Part shown: in pieces, positions 47,154-59,406 of the stretch | Layout of the letters: the number at the start of each line of letters is the position of its first letter | Position numbering within the stretch: position 1 is the stretch's first letter | Assembly: GCA_964615375.1 (NCBI GenBank) | Contig: CAZTOW010000017.1 | Span: forward strand, 62,001-126,000 | Length of the DNA stretch: 64,000 nt | Direction of reading: 5' to 3' | Source of the DNA: CAZKWG01 sp964615375 | GTDB lineage: Bacteria > Myxococcota_A > UBA796 > CAZKWG01 | Notes under the pieces: model-generated | Database searches by the model: none | What the model saw: only the letters and a program-made list of their open reading frames with translations | What the model was told of the DNA's origin: nothing | Position numbers and translations under genes: made by a program

Positions 47154-47214
47154 TCGTCAAGCGCCGAATCGCGCGATCCGTCCTGGTCGACCGACATCTG
47201 CGCTCCCTGAGGCG

Positions 47215-48432
47215 TCACCACTGATCGCGCAGGGCCTCGCTCGCGCCGTCGATCCAGTCCAGCAGCCGCTCGCGCTCCGCGTCGAGCTCGCCGGTCTCGC
47301 AGGAGCCTCGCGGGTCGTGCCGGGCGCCCTCCTCGGTCCGCGCGGCGTAGACCTCCAGGCGCTCGCGCAGAGAGGCGGCGTCCAGGGCGGAGCTCACCTC
47401 GTCCACCACCTCGGCGTGTCGGGACCGGCAGTCGGCGTCCTGCAGGCAGAGCTCGGCGAGCTTGCCCATCGGTTCGGACCAGACCTCGTCGTCCACGTCG
47501 AGGAGGAAGGTGCCGTCCATGTCCCAACGCGACAGGACCATGGGGCCCTCGGGCGGGAACCAGGCGCGGTAGTTGTTGCGATGCGACACGTAGCCGTCGT
47601 CGTCACCCAGCCACTGCTCGACCGCCCAGACGCGGTGGAGGCTGTCCATGTCCACCCGGGCTTGTAGCGTCTCGGTGACGATCCCCCGGTCCTGGGAGGC
47701 CTGCAGGGCCTCGGAGACCGCCGAGACGTCGGCCCAGCCCACCGGATCGCCCACGTCGAGGTCGAACAGATCGTCCCGGCCCTCGCCGAAGTCGAGGAAG
47801 ATCACGACCATGGCGATCTTCGCGTAGGTGGCGTCGTAGAGGTTGCCCTCGTCGGTGCCCTGCACGCGCTCGAGCCACCGCGCGTCCTGGGTCTCCACCA
47901 CGGACATGATCCCGTAGTCTTCGCCGTTGACGAAGAGCTGGGCGAGCCCGGTGCGGCTCGACGGCACGCCGGCGGCCTCGAAGGCGGAGAAGCCCGCCGC
48001 GTCCCGCAGGTAGGCGCCGTCGGGGCCGAAGTTGTTGAGAGACAGCGAGCGCAGCCCGTGGAAGTCCTGTCCGCCCACGAATTCGTTGAAGTCGATCTCC
48101 CACTTGGGTTTGGCGTCGAATCGCTGAAAGGACCCGAGCCCGCCGCGCAGGCGCACGCCGACGTCCGATACGCGCTCCCCGTCGATCTCCACGGTGGCGC
48201 GGACCTTGTTGCGCGGCTGGGTGAAGGGGCGCTCGGCCTGGAGGATGCGGATCGCGTCCTCGTCCAAGGTGAGGTCGAGACGGTTGACGCGCTCCCAGGA
48301 GAACAGGAAGGCGAGATCCTCGTCGTGCTCGACGGGCGCGTCGAAGACGTCGACGCCCTCGCCGCAGGGCGCGCGGACGCAGCCGGGGACGGTCAGCAGG
48401 AGGGCCGCTAAAGCCAGGGGTGGAGCGCGCAC
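47215..48432 (-). CDS. CotH-like kinase-fold lipoprotein
   Basis: A lipobox (LLLTVPGC) precedes a CotH-type domain: RLRGGLGSFQRFDAKPKWEIDFNEF, FHGLRSLSLNNF, DxxYLRDAAGFSAFEAAGV, and later VEQWLGDDDGYVSHRNNYRAW and RWDMDGTFLLD. The last is the metal-binding D-x-D/G region of CotH protein kinases (family knowledge). Some members phosphorylate Ser on surface proteins. GTG at 48432 has AAGGAG upstream. It follows the beta-barrel-like gene by 14 bp, so the pair is probably one operon with the kinase-like protein outside the inner membrane. Activity is inferred. Confidence 0.82.
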   Translation of the reverse strand: MRAPPLALAALLLTVPGCVRAPCGEGVDVFDAPVEHDEDLAFLFSWERVNRLDLTLDEDAIRILQAERPFTQPRNKVRATVEIDGERVSDVGVRLRGGLGSFQRFDAKPKWEIDFNEFVGGQDFHGLRSLSLNNFGPDGAYLRDAAGFSAFEAAGVPSSRTGLAQLFVNGEDYGIMSVVETQDARWLERVQGTDEGNLYDATYAKIAMVVIFLDFGEGRDDLFDLDVGDPVGWADVSAVSEALQASQDRGIVTETLQARVDMDSLHRVWAVEQWLGDDDGYVSHRNNYRAWFPPEGPMVLSRWDMDGTFLLDVDDEVWSEPMGKLAELCLQDADCRSRHAEVVDEVSSALDAASLRERLEVYAARTEEGARHDPRGSCETGELDAERERLLDWIDGASEALRDQW

Positions 48433-48446
48433 GGGTCGGAGCTCCT

Positions 48447-49031
48447 TCAGGTTGGTGGCGCGGTGCGGGCGCCGAGCCTGCGCGTCAGGGTGAGCTCGCC
48501 CAGGGCCTGCCGCCAGGCCTCGGGGCCCTCGGAGCCCGCCCGGAAGCCGCCGACGCCCCGCGCGTAGACCCCCAGCTCCCAGCGTCGGCCAAGGTGGAGG
48601 TCCAGGCCCAGGCGGGCGCTGAGGCCGAAGCATCCGGCCGGCACCCAACGGAGCTGCTCGTCGATGACCCGGGCGTCCCGACCCCACTCGAGATCGAGCC
48701 CGGGGGCGACGGCGAGGTCCAGGCGGGGGGTGAGCGGGCGGCGCAGGTGGGCGAGGGTCGTGAGCCCCAGCCGGGGCTGGGAGGTGAGCAGGCTGGAGGC
48801 GAGGAGCTGCTCCCAGTCCACCAGGACGTCGAGATTCCAGGGCCGGTCGGGCACGTCCACGCGCAGCTCGAGGGCGAGCAGCTCCCCGGCGGCGATGGGG
48901 GTCTGAGGGTAGACGTCGACACCGAAGCCGATCAGGCCCCCGACGGCGAGCCCGCCCGCCTGCGCGCGGGCGCCGAGGCACAGCGCGAGCGCCGCCACGA
49001 TCAGGCGGGACCAGAGAGCGCGGGGGGGCAT
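48447..49031 (-). CDS. Exported beta-rich (outer-membrane-like) protein
   Basis: The 194-aa product has a signal peptide (cleavage after ARAQA). The body alternates polar and hydrophobic residues in strand-like runs (GLTTLAHLRRPLTPRLDLAVAPGLDLEWG; FGLSARLGLDLHLGRRWELGVYARGVG), as in small outer-membrane barrels. It does not end in the usual aromatic residue, so the barrel reading is tentative. It precedes the CotH-like gene by 14 bp and may be its partner. Confidence 0.6.
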   Translation of the reverse strand: MPPRALWSRLIVAALALCLGARAQAGGLAVGGLIGFGVDVYPQTPIAAGELLALELRVDVPDRPWNLDVLVDWEQLLASSLLTSQPRLGLTTLAHLRRPLTPRLDLAVAPGLDLEWGRDARVIDEQLRWVPAGCFGLSARLGLDLHLGRRWELGVYARGVGGFRAGSEGPEAWRQALGELTLTRRLGARTAPPT

Positions 49032-49066
49032 GCTCGGGGCTCCGAAGAGGGGCGCTCTGCCTAACC

Positions 49067-50074
49067 TCAGCCCCGCAGGACCCGCACGCGGACGCCGGCC
49101 TCTCCCGCCTCCAGGCGCGCCTGCCCCCCGATGGGCAGGGTGAGGTGGGGCGTGGTGTGGCCGAAGTCCAGCCCGGCCACGATGGGCAGGCCGGCGAGCT
49201 GTGGCATGTCCTGGAGGATGTGCCGGAGCAGCTCGGGCGTCATGCCGAAGCCGGGCTGGAAGCGCCCGATCACCAGGCCGCGGATTCCCTGGGCGTCCGG
49301 CTGCTGGAGGACGCCCTGCAGCATGCGGGCGAAGGTCGGAGGCCCGACCACGGCCTCGATGAAGAGCAGGGCGCCGTTCAGGTCCGGCTTGTAGGGCGTG
49401 CCCATCAGCAGGTGGAAGGTGCTGAGGTTCGCGCCGACGATCTGGCCCTCGGCCTCGCCAGGCTGGATCACCCAGGGCCCCGGGTTGGGGTGGAAGGTGC
49501 GCGCGTCCTGGTCGAGGAACCAGGGGTCGTCCGACCAGGTGGGGCTGACGGGCAGATCGTAAGGTCCCTCCTCGAAGAGGGCGCGGCGGAAGGCGGTGAG
49601 CGTGAACTCCAGCCCGTCGCGCATGCCAAACGTGGAGAAGTGCGGGCCCGACCAGCTCACCATGTCCGCGCGGGCCAGCATGGCGTCCTGCAGCGCGCTG
49701 ATGTCGGAGTAGCCGCACAGCACCTTCGGGTTGGCGCGGATCAACTGCCAGTCGATGTCCGGCAGCAGGCCGTTGGCGTTGAAGCCGCCGATGACGGTGA
49801 GGATTGCCGCCACGCCGGGGTCGGCGAAGGCCTCATGGAGGTCGTCGAGCCGCCCGGCCCGCGGGGCGTTGTCCAGCGGGTAGTGGCCGCGCAGGTGGCG
49901 CCCGAACTCCACCCTCAGCCCGAGCTCCTCCAGGCGCTGGATGGCCAGGGCCGTGCTCTGAGGGCCGATGGGCGAGCCCTCCTCGATGCAGGTGAGCGTG
50001 CGGCTCGGCGCGATCACGCGGACGCGGTCACCGGGGCGCAGGCGGCGGGGGAGGGTGGGGAGGGGCGTGGTCAT
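49067..50074 (-). CDS. LD-carboxypeptidase family protein (peptidase S66)
   Basis: The 335-aa protein shows the S66 order. It starts LRPGDRVRVIAPSRTL, has LTVIGGFNANGLLPDIDWQLI, and then LCGYSDISALQDAM with the nucleophile Ser in GYSD. The C-terminal part has PIGPxxxxxx-like GNLSTF (GANLSTFHLLMGTPY) and a final GHTTPHLTLPIG with the catalytic His. S66 members are LD-carboxypeptidases of murein recycling or MccF-like immunity proteins; the two cannot be told apart here, but a long central loop favours MccF-like. No signal peptide, so cytoplasmic. Confidence 0.87.
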   Translation of the reverse strand: MTTPLPTLPRRLRPGDRVRVIAPSRTLTCIEEGSPIGPQSTALAIQRLEELGLRVEFGRHLRGHYPLDNAPRAGRLDDLHEAFADPGVAAILTVIGGFNANGLLPDIDWQLIRANPKVLCGYSDISALQDAMLARADMVSWSGPHFSTFGMRDGLEFTLTAFRRALFEEGPYDLPVSPTWSDDPWFLDQDARTFHPNPGPWVIQPGEAEGQIVGANLSTFHLLMGTPYKPDLNGALLFIEAVVGPPTFARMLQGVLQQPDAQGIRGLVIGRFQPGFGMTPELLRHILQDMPQLAGLPIVAGLDFGHTTPHLTLPIGGQARLEAGEAGVRVRVLRG

Positions 50075-50164
50075 GGGGGGAGCCTAACCGCGGGGCGCGG
50101 GACGCGGGGCGCCCGGCGGGGCCGGGCTGTCCGTGATATGCGAGAAGCAAAGGGGGAACTGTTC

Positions 50165-50875
50165 ATGACGCGACTCTCCGACGCTCCCGTCGAGGTCCGC
50201 CGCGGCGCCCTTCGCTTCGCCGCCCGGGAGGTCTTCGGCGTCTTCTTCATCGCCGCCCTGCTGCTGGGCGTCTCCCAGCGCGTGGACTGGCTCGGCGCCT
50301 GGTGCCTGATCGGCGTGTACGCGGTCTGGGTCGGGGCCACGCTCGCGCTGCTGCTCCCCCGCGATCCAGCCCTGCTGGCCGAGCGGGCGAAGCGCAGCAC
50401 CGGACCGTACACCGCCGACACGATCGCGCTCGCGGTCTTCGGCGTCGCCGTGATGGGCCGGCTCATCCTCCCCGCGCTGGAGGTGCGCGCGGGCGGGTCG
50501 GGCAGCTTCGGGCCGCTGGCGATGGCGGTGGGGGTGCTGCTCTGCGCGGCGGGCTACGGGCTGGTGCTCTGGGCGATGATGGCCAACACCTTCTTCGCCA
50601 AGGTGCTGCGCATGCAGACCGAGCGCGACCACCACGTCGTCACCGGCGGCCCCTACCGCTACGTTCGGCACCCGGGCTACCTCGGCGCCATCCTCTTCGA
50701 GCTGGGGACGCCCTTGGTGCTCGGCTCGCGCTGGGCCCTGCTGCCCGTGCTGGTCGGGTCGCTGGCGATGCTGATTCGCACGGGCATGGAGGACCGCGTG
50801 CTCCAGCGGGAGCTGCCCGGCTACGCCGACTACGCCGCGCGGACACGCTGGCGTCTGCTGCCGGGAGTGTACTGA
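50165..50875 (+). CDS. Isoprenylcysteine methyltransferase-like membrane protein
   Basis: The 236-aa protein has about five membrane spans. A C-terminal GGPYRYVRHPGYLGAILFELG motif is typical of the ICMT/PEMT family and binds S-adenosyl-methionine between helices. EDRVLQRELPGYADYAARTRWRLLPGVY follows, the standard E-x-x-L...GYxxYxxxxRxRLxPxVY end. Bacterial members methylate various acceptors or have unknown function. The start is ATG at 50165 after GGGGGA; an in-frame ATG nine codons earlier is possible. Confidence 0.87.
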   Translation: MTRLSDAPVEVRRGALRFAAREVFGVFFIAALLLGVSQRVDWLGAWCLIGVYAVWVGATLALLLPRDPALLAERAKRSTGPYTADTIALAVFGVAVMGRLILPALEVRAGGSGSFGPLAMAVGVLLCAAGYGLVLWAMMANTFFAKVLRMQTERDHHVVTGGPYRYVRHPGYLGAILFELGTPLVLGSRWALLPVLVGSLAMLIRTGMEDRVLQRELPGYADYAARTRWRLLPGVY

Positions 50876-50921
50876 GGCGTGTGATGGATCGCTGGTGTCC
50901 TCTTTGCGCCAGGCGGCGCGC

Positions 50922-51206
50922 TCACCAGGCGCAGAGGGCCATGCCCACGGAGTCAGCGGGGGTCATGACGAACTGCGTCCTCCCCGCCGCGAGCTGCTGG
51001 TTCATCCACTCCGCCATCGGCGAGACGAACAGATCGCTCTGCCTGGCGACGTTGACCACCGCCGGGACCTTCTCGGGCTTGATGGCGGCGGTGCAGATCG
51101 CGGTCTTCGGGGCCTGGGCCAGCGCCGGGCGGTCAACGATGGCGATCGTGGTGGCGGTGAGGAGGGCGGTCGCGATGACAGCGATGACGAGCCGGGTGTC
51201 GAGCAT
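50922..51206 (-). CDS. Small exported protein with two cysteines
   Basis: The product has a signal peptide (MLDTRLVIAVIATALLTA...RPALAQA) and a mature part of about 60 residues with Cys near both ends (AICTAAI and MALCAW), which could form one disulphide. No family recognised. I took ATG at 51206 with GGAG six bases upstream; ATGs at 51218 and 51224 are alternatives. Confidence 0.55.
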   Translation of the reverse strand: MLDTRLVIAVIATALLTATTIAIVDRPALAQAPKTAICTAAIKPEKVPAVVNVARQSDLFVSPMAEWMNQQLAAGRTQFVMTPADSVGMALCAW

Positions 51207-51269
51207 TGGGTACTCCATGAGCATGGGGAAGCCTCATGGATCTACCATGGCGCGGTCCTTCAGGAGCAA

Positions 51270-51300
51270 GACCCCGGGTCGGAGGGCCCGACCCGGGGTC
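51270..51300 (-). terminator. Strong hairpin after the TSP3-repeat gene
   Basis: GACCCCGGGTCGG at 51270-51282 pairs perfectly with 51288-51300 across a five-base loop. It lies 16 bp downstream (minus strand) of the stop codon of the 1247-aa gene and is followed by TTGC. The T run is short, so rho-independent termination is likely but not certain. Confidence 0.6.
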
Positions 51301-51315
51301 ACTATATGATCTAGC

Positions 51316-55059
<3,744 letters not shown>

Positions 55060-55316
55060 ACACGCTCCTCCAGGCTGTTGGACACAAGACCTCTCCCAGC
55101 CCGCCCGAGAGATGTCGGGCCAGCGCGGGGGAGATCGTGTCACTTAAGTACGCTGGAGCCCTTGGAGACGTGACAGCAGATATACCAGGATTTGAAGGAT
55201 TTTGTGTATGAGGCTTTACATGGGCCAAGTTGGTCGGGTGTACGGAGCGGGTGGCACCGGACGATGCATAATGGGGCATGCATGTCTGGCACCGCTCGCC
55301 ACACCCCTGGCGCGCT

Positions 55317-55988
55317 TCAGTCGACGCTCGCGCCCGTGTCCTCGATGCTGTCCTCGCATCGAAGCGCTTCCACGCTCATGGCCGCGCGGACGCAGATGCG
55401 CTCGGTGTGCGCGTTCAGGTTCCAGCGCTCCACCATGGACACGTAGAGGCCATCATCGTCGTCGATCCTCAGGTTCAGGTAGACCGAGGAGCCCTCCGCG
55501 AGGGGCGCGATCCCCATCGTGTCCACGCTCAGCGCGTAATCCAGGCTCACCGAGCCCAGCCGCCCGACATCGCTGGTCTCCTCGGCCAGCCACGCGCCCT
55601 CGTAGGAGAGCGCCAGCCGCGCGTCCGCGCTCGCCACGGTCGTCGAGACCACGAGCTCCAGCGATGGACCGGCACATTCGTCGGCGGGGCCGTAAGTGAT
55701 GAGGGTGGCATCTCCAGGTGAGGTGGTGATGCTGAGGTTGGTGGAGGTGGCGTCGTCCCAGAAGAGCTCGGTTTCGAAGGTCCCGATCGCCCACCCGAAG
55801 AGATCTTCAGGGCTGACGCCGTCTTTGATGTCCTCCGTCCAGCCCGTCGAGGATCTCACGGGGTCCTCATAGTTACAGAGATCACCTGAGTCGGAGGAAG
55901 AATCTGAATCCTTGACCTCGGAGGGGGGGGTGCAGCTCAGGACGAGTGGGAAGAGAACCTGGTACCCCAATTGCCTCGTGTAGATCAT
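55317..55988 (-). CDS. Lipoprotein, unknown function
   Basis: The 223-aa protein has an N-terminal signal with lipobox (FPLVLSC, Cys19), then a Ser/Asp-rich linker and a beta-rich body. Two Cys lie near the start and three later, with no recognised domain. The ATG at 55988 has GGAG six bases upstream. It faces the 1247-aa protein gene across 257 bp in which no gene is seen. Confidence 0.68.
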   Translation of the reverse strand: MIYTRQLGYQVLFPLVLSCTPPSEVKDSDSSSDSGDLCNYEDPVRSSTGWTEDIKDGVSPEDLFGWAIGTFETELFWDDATSTNLSITTSPGDATLITYGPADECAGPSLELVVSTTVASADARLALSYEGAWLAEETSDVGRLGSVSLDYALSVDTMGIAPLAEGSSVYLNLRIDDDDGLYVSMVERWNLNAHTERICVRAAMSVEALRCEDSIEDTGASVD

Positions 55989-56165
55989 GATGCGCTCCTG
56001 ATGCCAATCTAACTACGCCGGATGGCGGAGCAGGGGCAGTGTATGAACTCTTTGCGATATGCGATCGATCCAGGCGGGGCGTGGAGGCGGTGGCGCAACT
56101 CACGCGATCTGGGCACGGGGCGGGGCGAACAGGGAATGGGGTGGAACAGGTGCCAGTGGCAGGAA

Positions 56166-56712
56166 CAGGTGCCAGGTATCTTGATCACCGGTCAGGTGCC
56201 AGGTATCTTGATCACCGGTCGGGTGCGGTCGGGTGCGGTCGGGTGCCAGGTATCTTGATCACCGGTCAGGTGCCAGGTAGCTTGGTCAATGCTGCCGCTC
56301 CTCAACCATCGGGAGGGCCTCGAGGCACGTCTCGCCACGCTACAAGCGCGATGATCGCAGATCCAGGCTGACTCACCCGCCATCGCACGCACCCATGGTA
56401 CGGATGAGCGTGGGGGGATGGCTGTCCGACGCAGTCCTGGGCGTTGATTGAGGACTATGACGGCGCCGAAGGCCGCGCCCGGGAATGAAGTTGAACCACA
56501 GAGAACGGAGCACTCAGAGCTCGACGCGTCCATGTAATCGTACATTCACTGGCGTCTTTCCCGCGCAGATGGTCTCTGTGTGCTCCCTCTCTCTGTGGTT
56601 CCATCTCCTCGACGACCTTCACGGATCGCCGAATTCCACTCACGTAACGGATGGCTCGGCCGGTGATCAAGATACCTGGCACCTGACCGGTGATCAAGAT
56701 ACCTGGCACCTG
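56166..56712. repeat. Repeat element, copy A, with terminal inverted 27-bp arrays
   Basis: The left end has four units with core CCAGGTATCTTGATCACCGG (at 56166, 56193 and 56241, and a decayed one at 56267). The right end has two inverted units (56660-56685 and 56686-56712). Between them is a core of about 370 bp containing an inner inverted repeat (56493-56520 with 56573-56601, AACCACAGAGA type). The core matches copy B (60770-61138) in the opposite orientation at about 90% by eye. No open frame in it looks coding. The stretch 55989-56165 holds no gene. Confidence 0.8.
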
Positions 56713-56844
56713 GTCCTGATCCTCCCGGGTGCCTCCCGCCACCCGCCCGTGATCGAAACGCCACGCTCCCGTCACAGCCCTGATCAGGTGTCCGGGTCTC
56801 CCGCTCGGGCTCCGGCGTCACCCGCTCGTCCTGGTGGAGGTCCC

Positions 56845-59388
56845 GTGCTTCGTCTGATCCTGCTCGCGCTGCTCGGGGCATGTGGTGGCAACAAGTACGC
56901 GGACGCGGACGGAGACGGCGTCACCTCGACGGAGGACTGCAACGACGCGGACGCAGCGACCTACCCCGGCGCGGAAGAGGTCTGGTACGACGGGGTGGAT
57001 CAGGACTGCGACGGCAGCGACGACGATCAGGACGCGGACGGCTACGCGCTCTCCGTGGACTGCGACGACGAGGACCCGGCGACCTACCCGGGAGCCTCCG
57101 ACTGGGAGGACGACGGGATCGACTCGGACTGCGACGGGCGCGACGGGACGGGCTCGTCATCGGCCATGGACGCCGACGCCGATGGCTTCGCCGCCGAGGT
57201 GGACTGCGACGACGCGGACGCCAACGTGCACCCGGGCGCGGCCGAGGTCTGGTACGACGGCACCGACCAGGACTGCGACGGCGACGACGACGACCAGGAC
57301 GGCGACGGCTACCTGCTGGCCGAGGACTGCGATGACACGAACCCGGGCGCCTACCCCGACGCGGGCGAGGTCCCGCTGGACGGCGTGGACCAGGACTGCG
57401 ACGGCGAGGACGCCACCCTGGAGTCGAGCGCGGACGACGCGGACGGCGACGGCGTGCTGGCCGCGCTGGACTGCGACGACGAGGACGCCACCGTCCACCC
57501 CGGCGCGGACGAGGTCTGGTACGACGGCACGGATCAGGACTGCGACGGCAACGACGACGACCAGGACGTGGACGGCTACGCCGAGGCTGACGACTGCGAC
57601 GACATGGACCCCACGGTCTACCCCGGCGCCGGTGAGGTGACGGGCGACGGCGTAGACCAGGACTGCGACGGGGCTGACGAGAGCTCGGGCTGGGTGGACG
57701 CGGACGGGGACGGCGTGAGCGCCACGGCGGACTGCGACGACGAGGACGCCAGCGTGTACCCGGGCGCCAGCGAGGTCTGGTACGACGGCACCGACCAGGA
57801 CTGCGACGGCAACGACGACGACCAGGACGAGGACGGCTCGGTCGAGGCCGCCGACTGCGACGACACGGACCCCACGGTCTACCCCGGCGCCGGTGAGGTG
57901 CCCGGCGACGCCGTGGACCAGGACTGCGACGGCGCGGACGAGGCCCTCGTGGACCCGGACGACGTGGACGAGGACGGCTACGCCTACGACGTGGACTGCG
58001 ACGACCACGACGCCTCGGTCCACCCGGGGGCCAGCGAGGTCTGGTACGACGGCACCGACCAGGACTGTGACGGTTACGACGACGACCAGGACCTGGACGG
58101 CTACCTGGAGGCCGAGGATTGCGACGACACGGACGACACCATCTTCCCCGGCGCGACCGAGGTGCTCTCGGACAGCAAGGACCAGGACTGCGACGGCTAC
58201 GACACCAAGAAGCTCTCCGGGATCGCCAGCGGCAACCTCGTGATCTCGGAGATCATGAACAACCCGGACGTCTCTGACGACAGCTACGGGGAGTGGTTCG
58301 AGATCTACAACGCCACCAGCAACCCGGTGGACCTGGAGGGTCTGGTGGTGACCGCCACGGTCAGCGTCCAGACGTTTACCGTTGAGGGTAGCCTGGTCAT
58401 CCAACCCAAGGGCTACCTGGTGTTCGTGCGCGACAGCGACACGGCGGTCAACGGGGACGTGCCCTATGACTACGACTACCCCTCGGACTTCTCGCTGGAC
58501 AACGACGCCGAGGAGCTGACGATCTCCTACAGCACCACCACGTTTGACGAGGTCGCCTACGACGACACGAACTTCTTCCCGGACGATGGCGGCTACGCCA
58601 TGAGCCTGGACGACAGCTACATCGACGCGACGAAGAACGACCAGGGGCAGTACTGGTGTGACGCCACGAGCACCTACGGGGACGGGGACTTCGGCACCCC
58701 GGGCTCGGCCAACGACGCCTGCTCGGGCATGACGGACAGCGACGGTGACGGCTGGGTGTCCGCGCACGACTGCAACGACAGCAAGTCCAGCACCTACCCC
58801 GGCGCGACCGAGACCGCGCGCGACGGGACGGACTCCGACTGTGACGACGCGGACGGCCTCTCCACCAGCCTGCGCTCCGGCGAATTCCTGATCACGGAGA
58901 TCATGCAGAATCCGGACATCGTCTCCGACAGCGAGGGCGAGTGGTTCGAGATCTACAACACCACCAGCTACTCCTGGAACCTGGCCGGGCTGACCGTGCG
59001 CGACTCGGCAGGCACCGAGACGTTCACCGTCGAGGACGATCTGATCGTCACCAGCAAGACCTACGTGATCTTCGCCGTCGAGTCGGACGACACGCTGAAT
59101 GGCGGCGTCACGGGCGTGGACTACGACTACCCGGGCAGCTCCTTCGGGCTGGGGAACGGATCGGACGACATCTACCTCTACAACGGCACGACCCTGGTGG
59201 ACGGCGTCGCCTGGGACAACGGCGACACCTTCCCCGATCCCACCGGCGCCAGCATGAGCCTGCGCTCGACCGGCTTCGACGTGACGCGCAACAACACGGG
59301 CTCCTACTGGTGCACGTCGACCAGCCGCATCGGCGGCGTGACGGGCAACGATCGCGGGACCCCCGGGGCCACCAACGACGGCTGCTGA
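56845..59388 (+). CDS. MopE-repeat lipoprotein with two lamin-tail domains (847 aa)
   Basis: A lipobox (VLRLILLALLGAC) is followed by ten Asp-rich MopE-like units of the DQDCDG subtype (EVWYDGTDQDCDG...DDDQDxDGY...DCDD). They differ from the DNDCDG units at 2532 by lacking the Cys in the EVWYDG segment. A lamin-tail domain (VISEIMNNPDVSDDSYGEWFEIYNAT), one more unit and a second lamin-tail domain (LITEIMQNPDIVSDSEGEWFEIYNTT) close the protein. GTG at 56845 has GGAGG four bases upstream. It lies between the two inverted repeat copies and is transcribed towards the propeller lipoprotein gene, ending 18 bp from it. Probably a calcium-binding surface protein. Confidence 0.85.
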   Translation: MLRLILLALLGACGGNKYADADGDGVTSTEDCNDADAATYPGAEEVWYDGVDQDCDGSDDDQDADGYALSVDCDDEDPATYPGASDWEDDGIDSDCDGRDGTGSSSAMDADADGFAAEVDCDDADANVHPGAAEVWYDGTDQDCDGDDDDQDGDGYLLAEDCDDTNPGAYPDAGEVPLDGVDQDCDGEDATLESSADDADGDGVLAALDCDDEDATVHPGADEVWYDGTDQDCDGNDDDQDVDGYAEADDCDDMDPTVYPGAGEVTGDGVDQDCDGADESSGWVDADGDGVSATADCDDEDASVYPGASEVWYDGTDQDCDGNDDDQDEDGSVEAADCDDTDPTVYPGAGEVPGDAVDQDCDGADEALVDPDDVDEDGYAYDVDCDDHDASVHPGASEVWYDGTDQDCDGYDDDQDLDGYLEAEDCDDTDDTIFPGATEVLSDSKDQDCDGYDTKKLSGIASGNLVISEIMNNPDVSDDSYGEWFEIYNATSNPVDLEGLVVTATVSVQTFTVEGSLVIQPKGYLVFVRDSDTAVNGDVPYDYDYPSDFSLDNDAEELTISYSTTTFDEVAYDDTNFFPDDGGYAMSLDDSYIDATKNDQGQYWCDATSTYGDGDFGTPGSANDACSGMTDSDGDGWVSAHDCNDSKSSTYPGATETARDGTDSDCDDADGLSTSLRSGEFLITEIMQNPDIVSDSEGEWFEIYNTTSYSWNLAGLTVRDSAGTETFTVEDDLIVTSKTYVIFAVESDDTLNGGVTGVDYDYPGSSFGLGNGSDDIYLYNGTTLVDGVAWDNGDTFPDPTGASMSLRSTGFDVTRNNTGSYWCTSTSRIGGVTGNDRGTPGATNDGC

Positions 59389-59406
59389 GCCCGACCGCCC
59401 AGCGCC

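Noticed and set aside
46762..47160. A 133-codon N-terminal extension of the TIR-TPR protein
   Set aside because: The extension is Arg/Ala/Ser-rich noise, overlaps a remnant in another frame and a repeat, and the ATG at 46761 has its own ribosome site next to the first TIR strand.
56166..56289. CRISPR array made of the 27-bp repeats
   Set aside because: Units abut with no spacers, numbers are two to four, the unit is inverted at the other end of the element, and no cas gene is near.
57157..58767. A 536-codon Val/His-rich minus-strand frame
   Set aside because: Antisense shadow of the MopE/lamin-tail gene, with no domain sense or signal peptide.
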